Program-made: the position numbers and the translations under genes
Notes under the pieces: model-generated
Seen by the model: only the letters and a program-made list of their open reading frames with translations
The model's database searches: none
Told to the model about the DNA's origin: nothing
Assembly: GCA_946482325.1 (NCBI GenBank)
Contig: CAMLRA010000054.1
Location: 1-21,669 of the forward strand
Reading direction: 5' to 3'
DNA: 21,669 bases
DNA from: an uncultured Chromatiaceae bacterium
GTDB taxonomy: Bacteria > Pseudomonadota > Gammaproteobacteria > Enterobacterales > Alteromonadaceae
In this document: in pieces, positions 8,139 to 16,163 of the stretch
Numbering within the stretch: position 1 is the stretch's first letter
How the letters are laid out: each line of letters opens with the position of its first letter

Positions 8139-8229
8139 GTGATTTAACACAGCTTTCAGGTATCGAAGCTGCGTAAAATACGGGGTCAGAATAAGTGATT
8201 GATGGTCATCATGAATAAGGCAGGTCAGT

Positions 8230-9387
8230 GTGTTTGATATTGCAATTGTCGGTGGTGGGATGGTCGGTGCGGCTTTGGCTGTGGCAACAGCCAAAGCGGG
8301 AATGAAAGTGGCGTTGCTGGAGCGGCAACAACCCAGTCTTATCACCGACGACTGCGACTTTGATTTGCGGGTCAGCGCGATAAACCGGCGCAGTGAAACC
8401 TGGTTGCAACAGCTCGGCGCCTGGCAGCAATTATCGGCTAGCCGACTGGCACCATATGCCACATTACGGGCTTTTGAAGGCGATGCCGCGCCGCTGGATT
8501 TTACCGCCGCAGAACTCGGTGAATCGCACCTGGGGCACATCATAGAGAATTTACATATCCAACAAGCGTTATGGCAGCAATTGCCCGATACCGTTCAGCA
8601 GTTTTGCCCGGTGCAGCTCAGTGGATATCAACAGTTCGAAGATCACGCTTGTCTGCAGACTGATCAGGGCGAAATCAAAGCCCGGCTGCTGATTGCCGCT
8701 GATGGCGCGCAGTCACAGCTCAAGCAACTGGCTGGTATTGGCTCGCAAGGCTGGCAATATCAACAAGCTTGTTTGCTGGTACACGTCAATACCAGCTATG
8801 ACGCTTTACCTATGACCTGGCAGCAGTTTACATCACAAGGCCCACGGGCTTATTTGCCATTGCCGGGCAAACAAGCGTCGCTGGTTTGGTATGACGATCA
8901 CTTGCGGATTCAGCAACTTGCCGGGCTCCCGCCGCAGCAGCTGGCGCAACAAATCCGCCAACATTTCCCGGCTGAGCTTCGAGAGTTCAGCGTCGTTAAA
9001 CAAGGTTATTTCCCGCTGACCCGCAGTCATGCCAATCAATATGTTAAAGGCCGGCTGGTGCTGGTTGGTGATGCGGCCCATACCATCAACCCGCTGGCCG
9101 GGCAGGGCGTCAATCTGGGGTTTGCTGACGCCGAATGTCTGTCAGCATTGTTGATTAAGCAGTTCTCTGCAGGTGCTGATCTGGCGGCGCCGGCTTTACT
9201 GGCGAAATATGAATCAGAACGTCGTAAAGCCAACTTGCTGATGATGTCAGCGATGGATGTGTTTTATCAGGTATTCAGCAGTAAGCTTAAACCTTTAGTC
9301 CAGCTGCGCCGCCTTGGACTGCAGGTTGCCGCGAAAGCCGGGCCGCTAAAAACTTATGTTGGGAAATATGCGGCGGGTCTGGTCTGA
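8230..9387 (+). CDS. ubiF: Ubiquinone-biosynthesis FAD monooxygenase (2-octaprenyl-3-methyl-6-methoxy-1,4-benzoquinol hydroxylase)
   Basis: The product has 385 residues and hydroxylates C6 of the ubiquinone ring late in ubiquinone synthesis, at the inner face of the membrane. The FAD-binding GGGMVG is at residues 8-13, the DG motif is at 158-159 (IAADGAQS), and the second flavin motif GDAAHTINPLAGQG starts at 280. Among the UbiF/UbiH/VisC family it is closest to E. coli UbiF as I recall it, through WQYQQACLL, TWQQFTSQGPRAYLPL and ASLVWYDD. UbiF is therefore preferred over UbiH or UbiI. The start is GTG at 8230, with AAGG and AGG upstream at 8217-8224; E. coli UbiF is a few residues longer. 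A short out-of-frame ATG at 8211 leads to an 8-codon reading frame ending just after the start and is probably fortuitous. The gene stands alone and ends in its own terminator. Confidence 0.92.
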   Translation: MFDIAIVGGGMVGAALAVATAKAGMKVALLERQQPSLITDDCDFDLRVSAINRRSETWLQQLGAWQQLSASRLAPYATLRAFEGDAAPLDFTAAELGESHLGHIIENLHIQQALWQQLPDTVQQFCPVQLSGYQQFEDHACLQTDQGEIKARLLIAADGAQSQLKQLAGIGSQGWQYQQACLLVHVNTSYDALPMTWQQFTSQGPRAYLPLPGKQASLVWYDDHLRIQQLAGLPPQQLAQQIRQHFPAELREFSVVKQGYFPLTRSHANQYVKGRLVLVGDAAHTINPLAGQGVNLGFADAECLSALLIKQFSAGADLAAPALLAKYESERRKANLLMMSAMDVFYQVFSSKLKPLVQLRRLGLQVAAKAGPLKTYVGKYAAGLV

Positions 9388-9418
9388 CCCTTTAAAAATC
9401 AAATATTTGAATAGAGCC

Positions 9419-9448
9419 AGGCTGCAATTATGCAGCCTGATTTTTTTT
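9419..9448 (+). terminator. Intrinsic terminator after ubiF
   Basis: An 8-bp stem, AGGCTGCA with TGCAGCCT, closes an ATTA loop. GA and then eight T residues follow on the plus strand. It lies 31 bases after the ubiF stop. Confidence 0.92.
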
Positions 9449-9456
9449 ACCGTCAG

Positions 9457-9484
9457 AAAAAGAAAACCCAGCCGAAGCTGGGTT
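9457..9484 (-). terminator. Intrinsic terminator of the tRNA operon
   Basis: On the minus strand AACCCAGC and GCTGGGTT pair around a TTCG tetraloop, followed by TTCTTTTT. It begins 9 bases after the CCA end of the last tRNA gene and lies back to back with the ubiF terminator. Confidence 0.92.
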
Positions 9485-9493
9485 ATCAAAGAA

Positions 9494-9568
9494 TGGCAGG
9501 GGTACAGGGATTCGAACCCCAGAATGGCGGGATCAAAACCCGCTGCCTTACCGCTTGGCTATACCCCT
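9494..9568 (-). tRNA. tRNA-Gln (anticodon TTG), distal copy
   Basis: This is a 75-base cloverleaf with the 7-bp acceptor stem AGGGGTA/TACCCCT, discriminator G and an encoded CCA. The anticodon loop TTTTGAT on a GCGGG/CCCGC stem gives TTG, and the T-arm has GGTTCGAATCC. It is identical to the copy at 9627-9701. Confidence 0.97.
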
Positions 9569-9626
9569 GCAGAAATTTTGTGGCGCTAATTGTATGAACT
9601 GATGACCATACTGCCACTAAATTTAA

Positions 9627-9701
9627 TGGCAGGGGTACAGGGATTCGAACCCCAGAATGGCGGGATCAAAACCCGCTGCCTTACCGCTTGGCTATACCCC
9701 T
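9627..9701 (-). tRNA. tRNA-Gln (anticodon TTG), proximal copy
   Basis: The cloverleaf is the same as the copy 133 bases away. Identity extends beyond the tRNA to an 84-base block (9492-9575 and 9625-9708), which suggests a tandem duplication or gene conversion. It lies 28 bases after tRNA-Leu, and 58 bases separate it from the distal copy. Confidence 0.97.
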
Positions 9702-9729
9702 GCAGAAACTGCAGAATTCTTACTTGCTT

Positions 9730-9814
9730 TGGTGCGGAAAGAGAGACTCGAACTCTCACGCCTCGCGGCGCTGGAACCTAAATCCAGTGCGTCTACCAAT
9801 TTCGCCATTTCCGC
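9730..9814 (-). tRNA. tRNA-Leu (anticodon TAG)
   Basis: This 85-base class II tRNA has the acceptor GCGGAAA/TTTCCGC, discriminator A and an encoded CCA. The anticodon loop TTTAGGT on CTGGA/TCCAG gives TAG, and a long variable arm is present. It is second in the operon, as leuW is in E. coli. Confidence 0.97.
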
Positions 9815-9841
9815 AATTTACGGCGAACAACGCAGAGAAAG

Positions 9842-9918
9842 TGGTGGCTACAGCGGGAATCGAACCTGCGACCCCAGCATTATGAGTGCTGTGCTCTAAC
9901 CAGCTGAGCTATGTAGCC
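9842..9918 (-). tRNA. tRNA-Met (anticodon CAT), elongator type
   Basis: The 77-base cloverleaf has acceptor GGCTACA/TGTAGCC, discriminator A and an encoded CCA. The anticodon loop CTCATAA on CAGCA/TGCTG gives CAT. The full G-C pairing at the acceptor end and the T-stem A-C mismatch match elongator tRNA-Met, not the initiator. It is the first gene of the operon. Confidence 0.96.
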
Positions 9919-9952
9919 ACTGCGTCTTAGTTGTCCTAAGCAAGTGGCGCGT

Positions 9953-9981
9953 ATTATGCGCATCAGCCTTTTTTGCGTCAA
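9953..9981 (-). promoter_or_regulatory. Sigma-70 promoter of the tRNA operon with GC-rich discriminator
   Basis: On the minus strand TTGACG (9976-9981) and CATAAT (9953-9958) are exactly 17 bases apart. ACGCGCC follows the -10, the GC-rich discriminator typical of stable-RNA promoters under stringent (ppGpp) control. The likely start of transcription is near 9946, about 28 bases before tRNA-Met. Confidence 0.88.
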
Positions 9982-10164
9982 CCGTTTTTTTGCCACAAAT
10001 CCATGCATTTGAATCGTTTGCTGAAATTCTGTTCGCCTTGCTGCAGTTCGCAGCATTTTCTGGCGAAATCATCGCCGCCTGGGCAGATATGGTTTGGCGC
10101 CACACGCTTTTACGTTAGTATCAGCCCAACTTGTTATATGCACAAAATTGTATTTGGATGACTC

Positions 10165-11706
10165 ATGAAAACACAAAATGCGCGCTGGCCGCGCCAACTG
10201 CCTTATATCATTGCCAGTGAAGCCTGTGAGCGCTTCAGTTTTTATGGCATGCGCAACATATTGACGCCATTTTTGATGACGGCGCTGCTGTTATCTGTCC
10301 CGGAACAGTTCCGCGCCGGTGAAGCCAAAGACATTTTTCACTCCTTTGTTATCGGCGTGTACTTTTTCCCGCTGCTTGGGGGCTATCTGGCCGACAAATT
10401 CCTCGGTAAATACCGCACTATTTTGTACTTAAGTATTCTGTACTGTATTGGTCACGCCTTTTTAGCGGTGTTTGAGACCAATAAAGAAGGCTTTTATGCC
10501 GGTCTATTTTTAATTGCCTTGGGATCAGGTGGTATCAAACCACTGGTGTCGGCTTTTATGGGCGACCAGTTTGACCAATCGAACAAACATCTGGCCCGCA
10601 AAGCCTTTGACTGGTTTTATTTCACGATCAATTTTGGCTCTTTTTTCGCCTCATTATCGATGCCACTGGTATTGAAGCACTATGGCGCGGCCTGGGCCTT
10701 TGGTTTACCCGGTGCATTGATGGCGCTGGCAACCTTGTTTTTCTGGTTAGGTCGTGCGCGTTATGTGCATGTGGCTCCGGAGCCCGACAATCCACATAGT
10801 TTCTTGCAGGTGGTGAAAACCGCCTTGCTGAGCAAACAAGCTGGTCAGGCGGATAAAGGCTTGTATTTAGCTTGTGCTGGCGTGGCGTTAGCCCTGTTTT
10901 CCATAGCACAAACGCCCAATTTGGGATTTGTCGCGGCTTTTTGTCTGGCACTGGTGTGCATTATGGGATTTGGCGGCGCTGGCGCAGCGCTGCAGCTTGA
11001 GCGTGCACGGGGAATTCATCCGGATGCTGCAGTAGATGGAGTGCGGGTGGTGCTGCGGGTACTGGTGTTGTTTGCATTAGTGACGCCATTTTGGTCTTTA
11101 TTCGACCAGAAAGCCTCAACCTGGGTGTTACAGGCCAATCAAATGAGCCGGCCTGAATGGTTTGAACCGGCGATGATGCAGGCGTTAAATCCGCTGCTGG
11201 TGATGATCCTTATTCCGTTTAATAACTTTGTGCTGTATCCGCTTTTAGAAAAGTCTGGCTTAAAAATCACTGCATTACGGCGGATGGGGGCGGGGATCGC
11301 CTTTTCGGGTATTGCCTGGATTGTGGCGGGCAGCTTGCAGGTCTGGCTGGATAACGGTCATATCGTCAGTATTTTATGGCAGATGTTGCCCTATGCATTA
11401 TTAACCTTTGGTGAGGTGATGGTGTCAGCGACCGGGCTGGAGTTTGCTTACAGTCAGGCGCCGGCTGCGATGAAAGGCATTATCACCAGCTTCTGGCAGT
11501 TGTCGGTGACTATCGGCAATTTGTGGGTGTTGCTGGCCAATAACAGTATCCGCAGTGAAACCGTATTGTCGCATGTCGACAGCACAGGGCTCAGTCAAAC
11601 CGCGTTTTTGATGTATTTCTTCGCGGGATTCGCGCTACTGGCAGCGGCCGTTTTTGCTTGGTACGCCAGACGTTATCAGTTGGTGGATAACTATCGGGCA
11701 GCTTGA
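10165..11706 (+). CDS. POT/PTR family proton-coupled oligopeptide transporter
   Basis: This inner-membrane major-facilitator protein of 513 residues imports di- and tripeptides with protons. The N-terminal signature ExxERFxFYG is at residues 19-28 (EACERFSFYG). GSGGIKPLVSAFMGDQF (120-136) and the second PTR2 signature FYFTINFGSF (151-160) follow. Many hydrophobic segments are spread over the full length, as expected for 12-14 helices. The length fits bacterial Dtp proteins (about 490-510). The exact Dtp subtype is not assigned. ATG at 10165 is preceded by a modest GGATGA. It is divergent from the tRNA operon with a 246-base space and ends at the terminator at 11717-11749. Confidence 0.93.
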   Translation: MKTQNARWPRQLPYIIASEACERFSFYGMRNILTPFLMTALLLSVPEQFRAGEAKDIFHSFVIGVYFFPLLGGYLADKFLGKYRTILYLSILYCIGHAFLAVFETNKEGFYAGLFLIALGSGGIKPLVSAFMGDQFDQSNKHLARKAFDWFYFTINFGSFFASLSMPLVLKHYGAAWAFGLPGALMALATLFFWLGRARYVHVAPEPDNPHSFLQVVKTALLSKQAGQADKGLYLACAGVALALFSIAQTPNLGFVAAFCLALVCIMGFGGAGAALQLERARGIHPDAAVDGVRVVLRVLVLFALVTPFWSLFDQKASTWVLQANQMSRPEWFEPAMMQALNPLLVMILIPFNNFVLYPLLEKSGLKITALRRMGAGIAFSGIAWIVAGSLQVWLDNGHIVSILWQMLPYALLTFGEVMVSATGLEFAYSQAPAAMKGIITSFWQLSVTIGNLWVLLANNSIRSETVLSHVDSTGLSQTAFLMYFFAGFALLAAAVFAWYARRYQLVDNYRAA

Positions 11707-11716
11707 TCTGTAAGAA

Positions 11717-11749
11717 AATAAAAAAGCCCGCAGTGCGGGCTTTTTTATT
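11717..11749. terminator. Bidirectional intrinsic terminator
   Basis: A perfect 15-bp stem has core GCCCGC/GCGGGC, six A and six T residues on the two sides, and an AGT loop. It lies between the convergent ends of the peptide transporter and ychF and can serve both strands. Confidence 0.93.
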
Positions 11750-11761
11750 GGTAAAAAGAGC

Positions 11762-12853
11762 TTAGACGTTAAACAGGAAGTGCATGACGTCGCCGTCTTT
11801 ACAGACGTAGGTTTTACCTTCCACCCGCAGTTTTCCGGCTTCTTTAGCACCGGCTTCGCCGTTACAGGCAATAAAGTCGTCAAAAGAGACCACCTGAGCA
11901 CGGATAAAACCCTTTTCGAAGTCAGTGTGAATAACACCGGCGGCTTGTGGCGCTGTCGCGCCAACCGGAATAGTCCAGGCGCGCACTTCTTTGACGCCTG
12001 CAGTGAAATAAGTGTGCAGGTTCAACAGTGAATAACCACCGCGGATCACCCGGTTAAGACCCGGCTCGCTTAAGCCCATCGATTCTAAGAATTCGGCTTT
12101 TTCGTCATCTTCCAGTTCGGAAATTTCGGATTCAATCGCAGCGCACACCGGCACCACAATAGCGCCTTCTTTCGCGGCGATTTCGCGTACTACATCTAAA
12201 TGTGGGTTATTTTCAAAACCATCTTCCAGTACGTTGGCGATGTACATGGTTGGTTTGATGGTTAGAAAATTCATGTAGGAAATCAGTGCTTTTTCTTCCG
12301 GTGACAGTTCCAGCTGACGTAAGGTCAGGCCCTGTTCCAGGTGGGCTTTTACTTTTTCCAGCACATCGATTTCGGCTTTGGCGTCTTTGTCACCGGCTTT
12401 GGCTTTTTTGCTGACGCGGAAAATGGCTTTTTCTGCGCTGTCCATATCGGCCAGCACTAATTCCATATTGATGGTGTCGATGTCGTCAGCCGGGTCTACT
12501 TTGTTGGCAACGTGAATGACGTTTTCGTCTTCGAAACAACGCACCACGTGACCAATGGCATCTGTTTCACGGATGTTGGCCAGAAACTTGTTACCCAGGC
12601 CTTCACCTTTGGAGGCGCCTTTTACCAGGCCGGCGATATCAACGAATTCCATCGTCGTTGGCAGAATACGCTGTGGGTTGACGATAGCCGCCAGTTGATT
12701 CAGGCGTGGATCCGGCACCGGCACTACACCGGTATTTGGTTCAATGGTACAAAACGGGAAGTTGGCCGCTTCAATACCCGCTTTGGTTAAAGCGTTAAAC
12801 AGTGTAGATTTACCGACGTTGGGTAAACCAACGATGCCACATTTAAAACCCAT
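11762..12853 (-). CDS. ychF: Redox-regulated ribosome-associated ATPase YchF/EngD (OLA1 family)
   Basis: This 363-residue Obg-family P-loop protein hydrolyses ATP and binds ribosomes; E. coli YchF has the same length. The G1 loop GLPNVGKST is at residues 9-17 and the G3 motif VDIAG at 71-75. The altered G4 motif NVLE at 207-210 replaces NKxD and explains ATP rather than GTP preference. A TGS-like domain fills the C-terminal part, ending [15 protein letters not shown] at 12853 has GAGGAT 6 bases upstream and opens the conserved [14 protein letters not shown]; an upstream extension adds only unrelated residues. It lies 58 bases after pth, a very common pair in gammaproteobacteria, and is last in the rplY-pth-ychF unit. 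Confidence 0.97.
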   Translation of the reverse strand: MGFKCGIVGLPNVGKSTLFNALTKAGIEAANFPFCTIEPNTGVVPVPDPRLNQLAAIVNPQRILPTTMEFVDIAGLVKGASKGEGLGNKFLANIRETDAIGHVVRCFEDENVIHVANKVDPADDIDTINMELVLADMDSAEKAIFRVSKKAKAGDKDAKAEIDVLEKVKAHLEQGLTLRQLELSPEEKALISYMNFLTIKPTMYIANVLEDGFENNPHLDVVREIAAKEGAIVVPVCAAIESEISELEDDEKAEFLESMGLSEPGLNRVIRGGYSLLNLHTYFTAGVKEVRAWTIPVGATAPQAAGVIHTDFEKGFIRAQVVSFDDFIACNGEAGAKEAGKLRVEGKTYVCKDGDVMHFLFNV

Positions 12854-12911
12854 GGAAGTATCCTCAGTGCTGAGCCGGCGCCAAGATAGCGCTGCCGCTG
12901 TTACCAGACCC

Positions 12912-13505
12912 TCAGGTCGTGGCGATAAAACTGTGTAAACGATGCTGGGCTTTGACGAGGCCGTCTTTTTGCCACAGCTCAAGGCAACGCAACGATTCGT
13001 CGAGCGCGTCCTCAATTAATTTTTGCTCTGCTTGTGGGGCTTTGCCCAATACGTATCCGGTGACCAGATCTTTGTGCCCCGGATGACCGATACCTAAACG
13101 CAGACGATAAAAATTGGCATTATTGCCCAATTTGCTGGTGATGTCTTTTAAACCGTTGTGTCCGGCGTGACCGCCACCGAGCTTAAATTTGGCAACGCCC
13201 GGCGCTATCGCCATTTCGTCGTGCGCGACCAGAATTTGTTCCGGTGCGACTTTAAAAAACTGCGCCATTGCTGCAACAGCTTTGCCACTTAAATTCATGT
13301 AAGTGGTGGGAATTAATAACTTGATTTCCTGCCCGGCTAACAGAAATTTCCCTGTCAGACCAAAATATTTCGGGTCAGCTTTTAACGGTACGTTGTAGCG
13401 GCGGGCCAGTTGTTCGACAAACCATTGGCCGGCATTGTGGCGGGTTTTTTCATATTCGGGGCCTGGATTACCCAGGCCCACGATTAGCTGAACAAAGTCA
13501 GACAT
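12912..13505 (-). CDS. pth: Peptidyl-tRNA hydrolase
   Basis: The enzyme releases peptides from tRNAs dropped by stalled ribosomes, recycling the tRNAs in the cytoplasm. The 197 residues include all known active-site positions: N13 in [11 protein letters not shown]23 in TRHNAG, N71 in YMNLSG, D96 in AHDEM and N117 in [11 protein letters not shown]. The ATG at 13505 overlaps the rplY stop codon by one base (TAATG), so translation is likely coupled. The pairing of L25 with Pth and YchF puts three ribosome-linked functions in one unit. Confidence 0.97.
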   Translation of the reverse strand: MSDFVQLIVGLGNPGPEYEKTRHNAGQWFVEQLARRYNVPLKADPKYFGLTGKFLLAGQEIKLLIPTTYMNLSGKAVAAMAQFFKVAPEQILVAHDEMAIAPGVAKFKLGGGHAGHNGLKDITSKLGNNANFYRLRLGIGHPGHKDLVTGYVLGKAPQAEQKLIEDALDESLRCLELWQKDGLVKAQHRLHSFIATT

Positions 13506-14104
13506 TACTCAGCAGTTTCTTCCGCTTTACCAGCTGGTTTGTTTACAGAAACAACCGCCTGGTCATGGCCAGCGCCTTTAGCCAGTTCAGCGATAGTCAC
13601 GCCGGCTGGAACTTTCAGGTCTGACAGGTGCAGAGTTTGACCAACAGCGACGTCGGCCAGATCAACTTCGATGAATTCTGGCAGGTTAGCTGGCAGAACT
13701 GTGATAGCAACTTCGTTGATGTGGTGAGCAACGATACCACCTTTTTTACCTGCAGCAGCTTCGTTAACGAAGTGCAGAGGTACAACAGTGTGCAGTTCAT
13801 GGCCAGCTTCAACGCGTTGGAAGTCAACGTGCATTACTTTTGGCTTGAACGGGTGACGTTGCATCGCTTTAACGATTGCTTTTACTTCTTCACCGCCGAC
13901 GTTGATTGTCAGGATGTGAGTGTAGAAACCTTCGTTGGCTTGTGCCTGGATCAGTTTGTTGTGTTCCAGAGTCACAGACAGAGGCGCTTGGTGGCCACCG
14001 TAGATGATTGCTGGAACTTTGTCCGCGTGACGCAGGCGGCGGCTCGCACCTTTCCCCAGGTCGTTACGGATTTCGGCATTTAACGTGTAAATGGCTTCAG
14101 ACAT
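13505..14104 (-). CDS. rplY: 50S ribosomal protein L25, long Ctc form
   Basis: This protein binds 5S rRNA in the large subunit. Its 199 residues include the N-terminal L25 domain (about 1-95) and the C-terminal TL5/CTC domain (about 100-185), unlike E. coli L25 with 94 residues. The C-terminal tail is rich in Ala, Lys and Glu. ATG at 14104 has GGAG 6 bases upstream and opens [13 protein letters not shown]; the in-frame TTG four codons earlier overlaps the ribosome binding site. It has its own promoter and a structured leader, so it is the first gene of the rplY-pth-ychF operon. Confidence 0.96.
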   Translation of the reverse strand: MSEAIYTLNAEIRNDLGKGASRRLRHADKVPAIIYGGHQAPLSVTLEHNKLIQAQANEGFYTHILTINVGGEEVKAIVKAMQRHPFKPKVMHVDFQRVEAGHELHTVVPLHFVNEAAAGKKGGIVAHHINEVAITVLPANLPEFIEVDLADVAVGQTLHLSDLKVPAGVTIAELAKGAGHDQAVVSVNKPAGKAEETAE

Positions 14105-14154
14105 TTGGATCTCCAAAAATTAAGAATGCTGGTTTCCGCGACCAGAAAACCAGC
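14103..14154 (-). promoter_or_regulatory. Structured leader of rplY, with hairpins before and over the ribosome binding site
   Basis: In the rplY leader an 8-bp stem, GCTGGTTT with AAACCAGC (14128-14154), closes an 11-base loop. Closer to the start, TTTGG and CCAAA (14103-14116) can pair around AGAT, placing GGAG inside a small hairpin next to the ATG. Ribosomal protein genes are often autoregulated through such leaders. That role is only an inference here. Confidence 0.4.
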
Positions 14155-14210
14155 TCAGATTTTTTTCACGGCAGCAACACACAAGGTGCGCTGGCGGAAA
14201 AAAGCACGAC

Positions 14211-14239
14211 ATGATAGCACCGGCGCTAAAGTCAGGCAA
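14211..14239 (-). promoter_or_regulatory. Sigma-70 promoter of rplY-pth-ychF
   Basis: On the minus strand TTGCCT (14234-14239) and TATCAT (14211-14216) are 17 bases apart. It lies just after the prs terminator and gives a leader of about 100 bases before rplY. The -35 hexamer overlaps only the tail of the terminator region. Confidence 0.65.
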
Positions 14240-14267
14240 ACAAAAAAGCCGCTCGGGAGCGGCTTTT
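14238..14267 (-). terminator. Intrinsic terminator after prs
   Basis: On the minus strand AAAAGCCGCT and AGCGGCTTTT pair around CCCG, followed by further T residues (TTTTTTGTTTG). It sits 28 bases after the prs stop and separates the lolB-ispE-prs unit from rplY. Confidence 0.9.
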
Positions 14268-14295
14268 GTCAACATTGCTGGGGCTTAGCCCATGC

Positions 14296-15240
14296 TTAAT
14301 CAAACATTGAAGAAATCGATTCTTCGTTGCTGATACGACGGATACATTCCGCCATCATTTCGCTTAATGTCAGTTGTTTCACTTTACTCACCGCCTGCAT
14401 GGCCGGCGACAGTGGGATAGTGTCAGTGATGATCAGTTCGTCAATCACAGAGTTGGCGATATTTTCTGCGGCATTACCCGAGAACACCGGGTGGGTCGCG
14501 TAAGCAAACACGCGGCGCGCACCTTGTTCTTTTAACGCTTCAGCGGCTTTACATAAGGTGCCGCCGGTGTCGATCATGTCGTCAACGATGATGCAATCGC
14601 GGTCTTTGACGTCACCAATGATGTGCATCACCTGCGCCACGTTGGCTTTTGGCCGGCGTTTATCGATGATGGCTAAATCGGCATCGTTCAGCAGTTTGGC
14701 AATAGCGCGGGCACGTACCACACCACCGATATCCGGTGATACCACGACCGGCGCCTGGAATTCACGCTTACGCATGTCATCGAGCAGCACTGGAGAGGCG
14801 AACACGTTGTCGACCGGGACGTCGAAGAAACCCTGGATTTGTTCAGCATGCAGGTCAACCGTTAATACCCGGTCAACACCGACACTGGAGAGGAAATCTG
14901 CGACCACTTTGGCCGTGATTGGCACCCGGGCAGAGCGGACACGGCGGTCCTGACGGGCATAACCAAAATATGGGATCACCGCAGTGATACGACCGGCAGA
15001 AGCACGGCGCAATGCGTCGACCATCACGATCAGTTCAATCAGGTTATCGTTGGTCGGTGCGCAGGTGGACTGGATAATAAAAACGTCCGATCCACGGACG
15101 TTTTCATTAATCTGAACGCTGACTTCTCCATCGCTGAAACGGCCAACTTCGGCATCGCCGAGCTTGATGTACAGGCGGCTGGCGATTTTCTTGGCGAGTT
15201 CTGGTACGGCGTTACCAGCGAATATCTTCATGTCGGGCAC
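14296..15240 (-). CDS. prs: Ribose-phosphate pyrophosphokinase (PRPP synthase)
   Basis: The enzyme transfers pyrophosphate from ATP to ribose 5-phosphate, making PRPP for purines, pyrimidines, NAD, histidine and tryptophan. The 314 residues are very close to E. coli Prs (315), for example [18 protein letters not shown] and [17 protein letters not shown] (91-107). H131 is in DLHAEQIQG, and the PRPP-binding loop [11 protein letters not shown] is at 219-229. The start is GTG at 15240 with AGGAT 6 bases upstream, reading [10 protein letters not shown]; an ATG three codons later would be less conserved. It follows ispE after 74 bases containing a hairpin, and the terminator at 14238-14267 closes the unit. 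Confidence 0.98.
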   Translation of the reverse strand: MPDMKIFAGNAVPELAKKIASRLYIKLGDAEVGRFSDGEVSVQINENVRGSDVFIIQSTCAPTNDNLIELIVMVDALRRASAGRITAVIPYFGYARQDRRVRSARVPITAKVVADFLSSVGVDRVLTVDLHAEQIQGFFDVPVDNVFASPVLLDDMRKREFQAPVVVSPDIGGVVRARAIAKLLNDADLAIIDKRRPKANVAQVMHIIGDVKDRDCIIVDDMIDTGGTLCKAAEALKEQGARRVFAYATHPVFSGNAAENIANSVIDELIITDTIPLSPAMQAVSKVKQLTLSEMMAECIRRISNEESISSMFD

Positions 15241-15277
15241 GGTAGGATCCTCAGGGATTGCTCCGGTTAAAATCTGA

Positions 15278-15309
15278 GATCAGCGCGCTCGGCGATTAAG
15301 GCGCTGATC
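15278..15309 (-). other. Intercistronic hairpin between ispE and prs
   Basis: GATCAGCGC and GCGCTGATC form a 9-bp stem with a 14-base loop directly after the ispE stop codon. On the minus strand the following bases (TCAGATTTTAACC) are only weakly T-rich. It may be a leaky terminator or an mRNA processing/stability element that sets prs apart from lolB-ispE. Confidence 0.4.
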
Positions 15310-15314
15310 CCTCG

Positions 15315-16163
15315 TCATACGGCATGTCGTAACGCAGTCAGCAGCGGCGACTGGTTGAGCCCCCGGGCGACAAATCCGCGGCAATTTGCCGGTAAGTCAG
15401 CCAGGGCGCGACGAGCACTGAGTTCATCAGCGAATTCAGCGAAGACACTGGCACCAGTACCCGTCATTCGAGACGGCGCGTATTCTACCAACCACTGTAA
15501 GGTTATTGCAACCTGCGGACAGAGACGTTCAACCAGTGGCTGACAGTCATTTCGCCATGGGCTGGTCATTAAATCTGCCAGTGTCAGCGGCTTGCTGTCG
15601 CGGATCAAATCTGGATGGGTAAATACTGCCGCCGTCGATACATGCGCATCCGGTGTCACCACCAGATACCAGCAATCCGGCAGTTCCACCGGCTGCAACT
15701 GCTCACCAACCCCTTCGGCAAATGCGGTCTGGCCCTGGACAAAGACTGGCACGTCGGCACCGAGTTTTAAGCCGATGGCGGCGAGTTGTTGGGTCGACAA
15801 CCCCAGTTGCCACAGCACATTTAAGGCGTGCAGTGTTGTTGCAGCATCAGACGAACCGCCGCCAAGGCCGCCGCCCATCGGTGTGCGTTTATCCAGGTGG
15901 ATACGGACGCCGGCACGCTCAGCTGCTAATGGTTGCAACATCTTTGCCGCACGCACGACCAGATTGTCATCACCAGCGATACTGATATCGGAACAACTGA
16001 AGTGAATTTTGCCGCTGTTATCTGCCTGAAAGTTCAACTCGTCGCCAACATCGAGCATGCGAAACAGCGTTTGCAAATTGTGATAGCCGTCGGCGCGTCG
16101 CCCGGTGATATGCAAAAATAAATTCAGCTTGGCCGGAGCCGGTAATGTTAACTTGCCGGTCAT
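15315..16163 (-). CDS. ispE: 4-diphosphocytidyl-2-C-methyl-D-erythritol kinase
   Basis: This GHMP-family kinase carries out the ATP-dependent phosphorylation step of the non-mevalonate (MEP) isoprenoid pathway. Its 282 residues begin with the family block [21 protein letters not shown], with K12 in the active site. The glycine-rich ATP loop [15 protein letters not shown] is at 94-108 and D137 lies in GADVPVF. The length matches E. coli IspE (283). ATG at 16163 overlaps the lolB stop as ATGA (4 bases), with GGGAG 8 bases upstream, so translation is coupled. An in-frame GTG three codons earlier lies too near that ribosome binding site. Confidence 0.97.
   Translation of the reverse strand: MTGKLTLPAPAKLNLFLHITGRRADGYHNLQTLFRMLDVGDELNFQADNSGKIHFSCSDISIAGDDNLVVRAAKMLQPLAAERAGVRIHLDKRTPMGGGLGGGSSDAATTLHALNVLWQLGLSTQQLAAIGLKLGADVPVFVQGQTAFAEGVGEQLQPVELPDCWYLVVTPDAHVSTAAVFTHPDLIRDSKPLTLADLMTSPWRNDCQPLVERLCPQVAITLQWLVEYAPSRMTGTGASVFAEFADELSARRALADLPANCRGFVARGLNQSPLLTALRHAV

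Noticed and set aside
8211..8237. An 8-codon reading frame (ATG to TGA) overlapping the ubiF start, as a possible leader peptide.
   Set aside because: It has no run of regulatory codons and no alternative hairpins, and such short frames are expected by chance.
8183..9390. GGGTCAGA before ubiF (8183-8190) and its reverse complement TCTGACCC over the ubiF stop (9383-9390), as if marking the ends of a mobile unit.
   Set aside because: Eight bases are too short to exclude chance. ubiF is a conserved core gene, and no target-site duplication or transposase is present.
9657..9899. Open frames of 60-80 residues on the plus strand over the tRNA cluster.
   Set aside because: They are antisense to four clear tRNA genes and exist only because tRNA sequences lack stops in those frames.
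13628..14083. A 151-residue open frame antisense to rplY.
   Set aside because: It is a mirror of the well-conserved L25 gene, is rich in Phe, Val and Asp as antisense frames often are, and has no family likeness.
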